DNA of 6,843 bases from an uncultured Chromatiaceae bacterium. GTDB lineage: Bacteria > Pseudomonadota > Gammaproteobacteria > Enterobacterales > Alteromonadaceae. The notes beneath the pieces are model-generated. The model saw only the letters and a program-made list of their open reading frames with translations. It was not told the DNA's origin and did not search any database. The translations under genes and the position numbers were made by a program. The DNA is taken from the NCBI GenBank assembly GCA_946482615.1, contig CAMLSF010000180.1, forward strand, positions 1-6,843, in the 5' to 3' direction. Below are positions 1-5,677 of this stretch, piece by piece (position 1 is the stretch's first letter; every line of letters starts with the position of its first letter).

Positions 1-29
1 AACGAAAAAGGCCGCTTAATGCAGCGGCC
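1..29 (-). terminator. Intrinsic terminator of the LysM-dprA-smg operon, overlapping the end of smg
   Basis: On the minus strand a perfect 7-bp stem, GGCCGCT (29-23) with AGCGGCC (16-10), encloses a 6-base loop and is followed at once by TTTTT (9-5). That is the classic rho-independent layout. The smg stop codon (18-16) spans the loop and the first base of the 3' arm, and the 5' arm encodes the last Gly-Pro-Leu of Smg. On the plus strand no T-run follows the hairpin, so it should stop only minus-strand transcription. The stem is G+C-rich but the T-run is short, so read-through is possible. Confidence 0.82.
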
Positions 30-489
30 CTGTAGGTTCGTCAAAAATAAGGTCTTCCATCTGGGCATAAGCATTTTCACGACCAGGCACATTAAACAGC
101 ACCATCAACACCACCCATTTTAAATCGTCCAGGCTGACAGAACTCTGATCCAGGTCCATCACTCTGTCCAATACCATCTCACGGGTGGGCGCATCCAGCA
201 CGTTGATTTGTTCCAGAAACAGCAGGAAACCCTGACACTCAGTCTCCAGCTTGCGTTGCTCTTCCACAGTATAAATACGGACTGCGGTCGAATTCAGTTT
301 GGTTAAATAGGGCTTAACATGACTTTCCTGCAAGGCAGACAACGAATCCAGCCAACGCAGGGCCTTAAAAATATCATCATCATGGAAACCAGCTTTACTG
401 AGCTCACGCTGCAGATCGGCATGATTTACATAAATTTCTGACTCGTTATGGATGTAGTTTTCAAACAAATATATGAGGATATCAAACAT
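16..489 (-). CDS. smg: Smg family protein (DUF494), function unknown
   Basis: The 157-residue product has the same length as E. coli Smg as I recall it and resembles it throughout. It starts MFDILIYLFENYIH and carries the family blocks GFLLFLEQ (87-94), REMVLDRVMDLD (103-114) and DLKWVVLMVLFNVPG (122-136). No signal peptide or convincing membrane span is seen, so it is probably cytosolic. No catalytic motif is visible, and the family has no firmly established biochemical role. The ATG lies two bases after the dprA stop and is preceded, eight bases upstream, by a perfect AGGAGG, so translation is probably coupled to dprA. The conserved position behind dprA hints at a DNA-related role, but that is guilt by association. 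The gene ends inside an intrinsic terminator, making it the last gene of its operon. Confidence 0.93.
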   Translation of the reverse strand: MFDILIYLFENYIHNESEIYVNHADLQRELSKAGFHDDDIFKALRWLDSLSALQESHVKPYLTKLNSTAVRIYTVEEQRKLETECQGFLLFLEQINVLDAPTREMVLDRVMDLDQSSVSLDDLKWVVLMVLFNVPGRENAYAQMEDLIFDEPTGPLH

Positions 490-491
490 AG

Positions 492-1583
492 TCAGGCCCT
501 CCTCACTCTGATGTAACCACCAGGTACTGCTGCCACTTCACCGGCCAATTCCAGTTGAAGTAATTCAATTGAGACTTGCGCTACAGATAAACCACTAGAT
601 TCTGCTATCACATCAATCGCAGTGGCCTCATCACCTACGTTAGCCAACAAGCCGTCGTCAAACAAGCCTGTTTGTAAATTTTTTTCTTTGTCCTTTACAG
701 TACTTAGACCGTTATTTTGCAAAAAGCTCCATTCTTCTATGATATCGGCAACACAAGTGGTTAATTTAGCACCTTGCTGGATTAGTTGATGGCAGCCTGC
801 CGCCTGCGGATTGTAGATAGAACCGGGGATCACAAAGAGTTCCCGGCTGTACTCAGCGGCATAACCTGCGCTAATAAGTGAACCACTTTTGACCGCAGCT
901 TCCACCACCAAAGTGCCTAAGCTTAGTCCCACTACAATACGATTGCGCAGCGGGAAATGCTCTCCTTTAGGGGGCACGTCGGGTAAAAACTCCGAGACCA
1001 AAGCGCCGCTATTGGCAATATCAGCTGCCAGCTCTTTATGCTGTGCCGGATAAACCGTATCAAAACCATGACCCAGCACAGCTATGGTGTTGCCATTTAC
1101 TGACAAAGCCCCTCTGTGGCTGCAACCATCTATGCCTTTGGCCATGCCGCTGGTGACAGTTAAACCTAAACGGCATAAATCGGCGGCAAAGTTAAAAGCC
1201 ACTTGTTTGCCTGTGGCGGTGGGCTGACGACTGCCTACTATGGCTATCTGCGCTTCGTTTAACAAAGCCGGATTGCCTTTGATAAACAAAGCAAAAGGAG
1301 GCTGTTTAATCTGGCTGAGTAATTCAGGGTAAAGCGGATCTGTGTAGCGGATAAAATGATGATCAGGGCTGCTGTGCAACCACTCGAGACAATGTTCAAT
1401 ACGTTGTGCAGTCACAGCCCTGTGGCATTGGATTTGGCCCGCAGTAAAACCCAGTTGCTGCAGCTGCTGATCATCCAGTTGATGAAAATCAGCAGTCGAG
1501 ACCAGCTCGGCCCACTGCTGATGCTTTAGCCTGTCCATGGACGGAATGGCAGCTAAACGTATCCAATGCTCGAGGTCATCCAT
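492..1583 (-). CDS. dprA: DNA processing protein DprA (Smf)
   Basis: DprA binds incoming single-stranded DNA in the cytosol during natural transformation and loads RecA onto it; non-competent species keep it as Smf. With the ATG at 1583 the product is 363 residues, close to the E. coli length. An N-terminal helical (SAM/HhH-like) part covers about residues 1-80. The Rossmann-like core follows with VGSR (116-119), SGMAKGID (145-152), LGHGFDTVYP (170-179), FPLRNR (210-215) and GSLISAG (234-240). A polar linker around 290-313 leads to a C-terminal winged helix (about 314-363). A GTG seven codons upstream is open in frame, but AAGGAG six bases before the ATG and the typical N-terminus favour the ATG. 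The LysM gene ends 22 bases upstream and smg begins two bases downstream, so the three look like one operon. The linker carries a possible slippery site. Confidence 0.95.
   Translation of the reverse strand: MDDLEHWIRLAAIPSMDRLKHQQWAELVSTADFHQLDDQQLQQLGFTAGQIQCHRAVTAQRIEHCLEWLHSSPDHHFIRYTDPLYPELLSQIKQPPFALFIKGNPALLNEAQIAIVGSRQPTATGKQVAFNFAADLCRLGLTVTSGMAKGIDGCSHRGALSVNGNTIAVLGHGFDTVYPAQHKELAADIANSGALVSEFLPDVPPKGEHFPLRNRIVVGLSLGTLVVEAAVKSGSLISAGYAAEYSRELFVIPGSIYNPQAAGCHQLIQQGAKLTTCVADIIEEWSFLQNNGLSTVKDKEKNLQTGLFDDGLLANVGDEATAIDVIAESSGLSVAQVSIELLQLELAGEVAAVPGGYIRVRRA
498..503 (-). promoter_or_regulatory. Shine-Dalgarno sequence of smg, inside the dprA coding end
   Basis: AGGAGG is a full match to the 16S rRNA anti-Shine-Dalgarno core and sits eight bases before the smg ATG. 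It is exactly in frame with dprA, where it encodes two arginines with the rare codon AGG, three codons before the stop. The site therefore serves both genes. Confidence 0.85.
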
Positions 1584-1589
1584 GCTCCT

Positions 1590-1595
1590 CTCCTT
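1590..1595 (-). promoter_or_regulatory. Shine-Dalgarno sequence that decides the dprA start
   Basis: AAGGAG lies six bases before the ATG at 1583-1581, which is near-ideal spacing. The alternative in-frame GTG at 1604-1602 would place this site inside the coding region and has only the end of the LysM gene upstream of it. The site therefore supports the shorter, 363-residue DprA. Confidence 0.8.
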
Positions 1596-1605
1596 TGTCA
1601 GCACA

Positions 1606-2763
1606 TCAGAGATTACCTATTAAATCACCCACCCGTACTGGTTGTTCTGTGCGTAAAATCATCGCAAAACTGCTGTGTTCACTCACTTTGACTATCATCA
1701 GCTGCCCCACTAATTCGGTGGGCATCTCGTCGGCAGAACCTACGACTTCGTGCAAAATACGCTGCAGCTTATCGCTGTCTTCCGGATACGAAGGTTTATC
1801 CCCAAAATCGACCACTGAAGGGGATTGGCGAAATATTCCTAACAGATGACCTGGTTGCAGCTGAGCATTCTGGCCCTGATTCAGCAGCACTATTTCGCCT
1901 TTAGCAAACTCGCGCCATTCGGATGCACTGTCCACTATCACCCCTGACACCACAGATTCTGGCGAGCGCAGCTGAAAAAAATCCGGATACACAGACTGCT
2001 GTGGCAGAGGCAATAAACGATCCCCTTGTTTCACTTCACGTCTGGATTTTTGCACTTCAATCCGACTGATTTGTTGCTCGTCGACCATAGCGGGCGGCAA
2101 AACTTTGGCTTCTGCCATTAAGATGGCTTCATAACCCAAAACATCACCGCTTTGTGGATCTTCGTACACTTCGCCCTGACGATAGATACCGTATCTTTGA
2201 GTCAAATCCAGCTCCCCCTGTACATACAGCAGATGACCGGATACAGCGTTTTTCACATTTTCTTTTCCACCCAATACGTAAGGCAGGCTTTCCAATTCTT
2301 CTTCGGAAACCAGTTGCTCCTCCGACAAAAAAGGTTCAATAGCAGCAAGAGCTACTGCAGGTATAGCTTTATCCGCTTTGGCCATCCGGCGCACCTGAGG
2401 AGTTAATTTGATCGCAGTTGAAACTGTGGCATTGTGTTGCACCTGGCTTGTATCCGACCGACTGGCTGCCACTCGCTGACTAGTTAAGCTCAGTATAGGC
2501 TGACCATCGGCATCAAACTGCAGGTGTAACTCATCTCCCGGATAAATCAGATGGGGATTACTGACTTGTGGGTTTAGCTTCCACAAACGTGGCCACAACC
2601 AGGGATGTTGCAGATATAAGCCGGCGATATCCCATAAGGTATCCCCTCGTTTCACCACATATAAGGTGGGTGCGTCGGCTTTGAGTTTCAGCTCATCAGC
2701 CAGCAGAACAGTACTGAAAAACACAGAAAAGCCGACCAAAATAGCAAGAAGCCGCTGTCGCAT
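1606..2763 (-). CDS. Secreted LysM peptidoglycan-binding protein, TsaP-like
   Basis: The 385-residue product begins with a signal peptide: MRQR, a hydrophobic core, and probable cleavage after Ala22 (LLA-DE). It is therefore exported to the periplasm. One LysM domain follows at about 35-81, with YVVKRGDTLWDIA, a Trp-rich HPWLWPRLW stretch and NPHLIYPGDELHL. This domain binds peptidoglycan. After a polar, acidic linker (about 100-165), the rest (about 175-385) is beta-rich and resembles the FlgT-like C-terminal region of TsaP. From family knowledge, TsaP (PA0020 in P. aeruginosa, also beside dprA) anchors the type IV pilus secretin PilQ to the cell wall. The assignment rests on domain order and gene neighbourhood, so a more general cell-wall role is possible. 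The start is backed by a G-rich binding site (GGGGA, eight-base spacing). It is the first gene of the minus-strand operon. Confidence 0.9.
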   Translation of the reverse strand: MRQRLLAILVGFSVFFSTVLLADELKLKADAPTLYVVKRGDTLWDIAGLYLQHPWLWPRLWKLNPQVSNPHLIYPGDELHLQFDADGQPILSLTSQRVAASRSDTSQVQHNATVSTAIKLTPQVRRMAKADKAIPAVALAAIEPFLSEEQLVSEEELESLPYVLGGKENVKNAVSGHLLYVQGELDLTQRYGIYRQGEVYEDPQSGDVLGYEAILMAEAKVLPPAMVDEQQISRIEVQKSRREVKQGDRLLPLPQQSVYPDFFQLRSPESVVSGVIVDSASEWREFAKGEIVLLNQGQNAQLQPGHLLGIFRQSPSVVDFGDKPSYPEDSDKLQRILHEVVGSADEMPTELVGQLMIVKVSEHSSFAMILRTEQPVRVGDLIGNL

Positions 2764-2884
2764 AACCCCATCCCCATCCGTACTTATCGTAATTCTTGCA
2801 CACTAAGCTATTCATACTGAGCATAAATGGCTAAAATTAGACCATAGCACAGCCCATTGAACATAGACGATTTTTGTAGGTCCC
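2764..2884. promoter_or_regulatory. Divergent promoter region between the LysM gene and def
   Basis: The two operons start from opposite ends of this 121-bp A+T-rich gap, so both promoters must lie here or inside the flanking genes. The best plus-strand candidate is a -10 box TAAAAT (2832-2837, one mismatch to TATAAT) with a weak -35 TTCATA (2811-2816) at 15-base spacing. It would start the def message near 2844. No convincing -10/-35 pair is seen for the minus strand. Next to the LysM start the minus strand carries a tandem 7-base repeat (GGATGGGGATGGGG), part of which is its ribosome binding site. No clear operator palindrome or riboswitch is visible. Confidence 0.5.
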
Positions 2885-3391
2885 ATGACAGTATTAACAG
2901 TTTTACATTATCCAGACGAACGTTTACGCACAGTAGCTAAAGCAGTGCCTGAAGTAACGGCCGAAATTAAACAACTCGTAAAAGACATGCTGGAAACCAT
3001 GTATGACGAAAATGGCATAGGTTTGGCAGCGACTCAGGTCAATGTGCACAAACGGGTTGTCGTGATCGACATCTCTGAAAACCGGGATCAGCCCATGGTT
3101 TTTATCAACCCTGAAATCATTGCCAAAAGTGGTGACACTGAGTACGAAGAAGGTTGCTTGTCGGTACCACAAAGCTACGCCAAAGTGGAGCGCGCCGCTG
3201 CAGTGACAGTCAAAGCGCAAAACGAAAAAGGCGAATGGTTCGAACTGCAGGCAGAAGGTTTACTGGCCATCTGTTTACAGCACGAGTTGGATCATTTGGT
3301 CGGTAAATTATTTATCGACTATTTATCGCCGTTAAAACGTGACCGTATTAAGAAAAAGCTGGAAAAAGAAGCTCGTCTCGCAGCCCGTTAA
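2885..3391 (+). CDS. def: Peptide deformylase
   Basis: This metalloenzyme removes the formyl group from the N-terminal methionine of new proteins at the ribosome exit. The 168-residue product has the usual length for the gammaproteobacterial type and all three signature motifs: GIGLAATQ (44-51), EGCLSVP (89-95) and QHELDH (132-137). Cys91, His133 and His137 are the expected metal ligands and Glu134 is the catalytic acid/base, so the enzyme should be active. The basic tail (about 151-168) is typical of types that bind the ribosome. The ATG gives the standard N-terminus [14 protein letters not shown]; its binding site (TAGG, four-base spacing) is modest. It is the first gene of the plus-strand operon, and fmt, which performs the opposite reaction on initiator tRNA, starts 16 bases downstream. 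Confidence 0.98.
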   Translation: MTVLTVLHYPDERLRTVAKAVPEVTAEIKQLVKDMLETMYDENGIGLAATQVNVHKRVVVIDISENRDQPMVFINPEIIAKSGDTEYEEGCLSVPQSYAKVERAAAVTVKAQNEKGEWFELQAEGLLAICLQHELDHLVGKLFIDYLSPLKRDRIKKKLEKEARLAAR

Positions 3392-3397
3392 CCAGGC

Positions 3398-3401
3398 AGG
3401 A
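3398..3401 (+). promoter_or_regulatory. Shine-Dalgarno sequence of fmt, supporting a TTG start
   Basis: AGGA sits in the 16-base def-fmt gap, six bases before the TTG at 3408. The only other upstream in-frame candidate noted, a GTG at 3339, lies inside def with no good site before it. The gap site and the conserved N-terminus together fix the start at TTG. Confidence 0.72.
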
Positions 3402-3407
3402 ATTATT

Positions 3408-4367
3408 TTGACCACTCCTTTACGTATTATTTTTGCGGGCACACCAGATTTTGCTGCCCGCCATCTCGCCGCCCTGCTGGATTCTCCTCATCAGGTGATT
3501 GCCGTCTACAGTCAACCCGACAGACCCGCAGGTCGTGGTCATCAGTTGCAACAAAGCCCGGTGAAACAACTGGCGCTGCAGCATGATATTCCGGTGTATC
3601 AGCCGAAATCATTAAAAAAAGCCGCAGCTCAACAAGAATTAGCGGCTTTAAATGCCGATCTGATGGTGGTGGTGGCTTATGGCCTGATTTTGCCTCAGGC
3701 TGTACTGGATGCGCCGCGTTTAGGTTGTATCAATGTGCATGGCTCTTTATTACCACGCTGGCGTGGTGCTGCACCAATTCAACGCGCCATCTGGGCTGGT
3801 GACGCCGAATCCGGTGTCACTATTATGCAAATGGACATAGGGCTGGATACAGGCGCTATGCTGAGCAAAGTCAACACCCCTATAGCAGCAGATGAAACCA
3901 GCACCAGCCTGTACGACAAACTGGCGTTAACAGGCCCTGTCGCTTTAGTCGATGCTTTAGCCAATCTGGAAGCCCTGCAGGCCCAGGCTCAGCCGCAACA
4001 GGATGAGTTAGCCAACTACGCCGAAAAATTGTCGAAAGAAGAAGCTTTGCTCGATTTTACCAAGCCAGCTATAGCCCTTGAACGCGAAATCCGCGCTTTT
4101 AACCCATGGCCAATGAGCTATCTGCAACTGGATGCTCAGCAGCTGAAAATCTGGCGTGCTGTAACAGAACCCGGCTCAGGTCAGCCGGGTCAGGTTCTGC
4201 GGGTTGATAAAAAAGGCATCGCCATTCAAACCTCTGATGGCGTGTTGGTGATCACCGAATTACAACCTGCCGGCAAAAAAGCCATGAAAGTGGTGGATTT
4301 CCTCAATGGCCGCGCCGACTGGTTTCAGCCGGGCCAGATGTTGAGCCCTATTGATGGGCAGAGCTGA
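3408..4367 (+). CDS. fmt: Methionyl-tRNA formyltransferase
   Basis: Fmt transfers a formyl group from 10-formyltetrahydrofolate to Met-tRNA(fMet), readying it for translation initiation. From the TTG at 3408 the product is 319 residues, against 315 in E. coli. The N-terminal Rossmann-like catalytic domain (about 5-190) has FAGTPDFA (9-16), the tRNA-contacting loop QPDRPAGRG (36-44), AYGLILP (90-96) and [17 protein letters not shown] (109-125). Asn109, His111 and Asp147 (in DIGLDTG) match the known catalytic triad. The C-terminal tRNA-binding domain (about 207-305) begins with [10 protein letters not shown] and includes FNPWPMS (231-237) and LQPAGKKAM (285-293). The usual E. coli N-terminus ([11 protein letters not shown] near residue 4) aligns with the TTG start, not with the longer GTG version that would overlap def by 53 bases. 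The stop overlaps the rsmB start by one base (TGATG). Confidence 0.97.
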   Translation: MTTPLRIIFAGTPDFAARHLAALLDSPHQVIAVYSQPDRPAGRGHQLQQSPVKQLALQHDIPVYQPKSLKKAAAQQELAALNADLMVVVAYGLILPQAVLDAPRLGCINVHGSLLPRWRGAAPIQRAIWAGDAESGVTIMQMDIGLDTGAMLSKVNTPIAADETSTSLYDKLALTGPVALVDALANLEALQAQAQPQQDELANYAEKLSKEEALLDFTKPAIALEREIRAFNPWPMSYLQLDAQQLKIWRAVTEPGSGQPGQVLRVDKKGIAIQTSDGVLVITELQPAGKKAMKVVDFLNGRADWFQPGQMLSPIDGQS

Positions 4368-5665
4368 TGAGTAAAAACTTACGTGCCTTAGCGGCAACAG
4401 CCTGTTATCAGGTGGTGGATCAGGGCAAGTCTTTATCTGAAGTTCTGCAAAAAGCACAGCAAGAACTGGACTCACCTTTAGATAGGGCCCTGCTGCAGGA
4501 AATCTGTTTTGGTGTGATGCGTTATTTGCCGCAACTGGAAACCGTCTGCCAGAAGCTGATGGATAAACCATTGGTGAAACATCTGCGCCCGCTGCAGTTT
4601 TTAATTTATGTCGGTTTGTATCAGTTGAAATACCTGCGGGTACCTGACCATGCCGCCATAGGCGAAACGGTAGAAGCTGCCCGTGCCTTAAAGGGTCAGA
4701 GCCTGACCGGCTTAATTAACGCCGTGTTACGTTCAGTACAACGTCAGCCTGAAGTGTTTGATGTTCAGGATGCTCCTTTAGCAGTGCAATACAATCATCC
4801 GGGCTGGATCATTCAGCAGCTGCAACAAGCCTATCCAGAGCAGTGGCAACAGATCCTGGCTGAAAATCAGCAAAAAGCGCCGCTGTGGCTGCGGGTCAAT
4901 CAGTTACGCACTACACCTGAAGCTTATCTGGCGGCTCTTGCCGCTGAAGGTATAGCCGCCAGTCAGCCTTTTGCCTATTTACCTTGTGCTCTGCTGCTGG
5001 AACAGGCTTCTGATGTGACTTTATTACCGGGTTATGCTGAGGGCTGGTTTTCAGTACAGGACGGTGCAGCCCAGCATGCGGCTTATTTTCTGGGTGCCCG
5101 TAATAATGATTCAGTCCTGGATGCCTGCTGCGCTCCGGGAGGCAAAACCTGCCATATTCTTGAACTGGCACCAGAAGCCGATGTATTAGCGCTGGATAAA
5201 GACCCACGCCGTTTAGACAGGGTGTACGACAATCTGGACCGTTTAGGTTTAGATGCACGGGTGATGGCCGCTGATGCGGCAGATCCGGATGATTGGGCTG
5301 GCTTTCAAACCTTTGACCGTATCCTGCTGGACGTCCCTTGCTCCGCCACTGGCGTCATTCGTCGTCACCCGGATATTCGCTGGTTACGGAAAAAAACCGA
5401 TATAGCGCCACTGGTTGAATTGCAGCAACAAATTCTGCGTAAGATCTGGCCTTTGTTAAAACCTGATGCTGAATTGTTGTATGCCACCTGCTCTGTGTTG
5501 CCGGAAGAAAATTTGCAGCAAATTAAGACCTTTTTAGCAGAGCATCCGGATGCAAAATTAATCCCGCTGGCCGACAGTCATCCGCAGTTGCACTGGCAGA
5601 TTTTGCCGGGACAGCAGCAGATGGACGGTTTCTTTTATGCCAAACTTCGCAAGACTAAAGGCTAA
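4367..5665 (+). CDS. rsmB: 16S rRNA (cytosine-967-C5)-methyltransferase RsmB
   Basis: RsmB methylates C967 of 16S rRNA using S-adenosylmethionine. The 432-residue product (E. coli: 429) has an N-terminal NusB-like helical domain (about 1-135) with the LLQEICFGVMR block (42-52) and GLINAVLR (115-122). The Rossmann methyltransferase domain follows: SAM motif I DACCAPGGKT (252-261), acidic LALDKDPRRL (274-283), motif IV LLDVPCSATGVIRRHPDI (320-337) and motif VI YATCSVLPEEN (372-382). Cys375 is the nucleophile and Cys325 the releasing cysteine, at the same numbers as in E. coli. Two positions next to the active site differ from the common form: DACCAPGG for DLCAAPGG and DVPCS for DAPCS. All essential residues are kept, so activity is expected. 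The start shares one base with the fmt stop, suggesting translational coupling; the binding site is weak (GGG, eight bases upstream). Confidence 0.97.
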   Translation: MSKNLRALAATACYQVVDQGKSLSEVLQKAQQELDSPLDRALLQEICFGVMRYLPQLETVCQKLMDKPLVKHLRPLQFLIYVGLYQLKYLRVPDHAAIGETVEAARALKGQSLTGLINAVLRSVQRQPEVFDVQDAPLAVQYNHPGWIIQQLQQAYPEQWQQILAENQQKAPLWLRVNQLRTTPEAYLAALAAEGIAASQPFAYLPCALLLEQASDVTLLPGYAEGWFSVQDGAAQHAAYFLGARNNDSVLDACCAPGGKTCHILELAPEADVLALDKDPRRLDRVYDNLDRLGLDARVMAADAADPDDWAGFQTFDRILLDVPCSATGVIRRHPDIRWLRKKTDIAPLVELQQQILRKIWPLLKPDAELLYATCSVLPEENLQQIKTFLAEHPDAKLIPLADSHPQLHWQILPGQQQMDGFFYAKLRKTKG

Positions 5666-5677
5666 CGCAGAGGCTTT

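Noticed and set aside
1595..2406. Plus-strand open frames opposite the LysM gene (1595-1849, 2152-2406)
   Set aside because: They lie fully antisense to a well-supported gene, have no ribosome binding site I could support, and encode low-complexity shadow peptides.
2685..2779. Out-of-frame mini-ORF starting at ATGGGGATGGGG just upstream of the LysM start and ending inside its signal peptide region
   Set aside because: About 29 codons, created by the G-rich repeat next to the true start. Its hydrophobic make-up is a shadow of the signal peptide in another frame.
2831..2840. Short palindrome CTAAAATTAG in the divergent gap
   Set aside because: Only four base pairs per arm with an AA centre; too short to call an operator and it overlaps the candidate -10 box.
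3339..3407. N-terminal extension of fmt from GTG, overlapping def
   Set aside because: The extra residues are the def 3' end read in another frame, lack a ribosome binding site, and precede a complete standard Fmt N-terminus.
3614..3620. A AAA AAA slippery heptamer in frame in fmt
   Set aside because: The -1 frame stays open for a long stretch with no recognisable domain. It falls in the middle of the catalytic domain, and no SD-like stimulator or hairpin was seen. Similar 7-base runs in rsmB (5390-5396) and the LysM gene (1975-1981) look like ordinary Lys and Phe codons.
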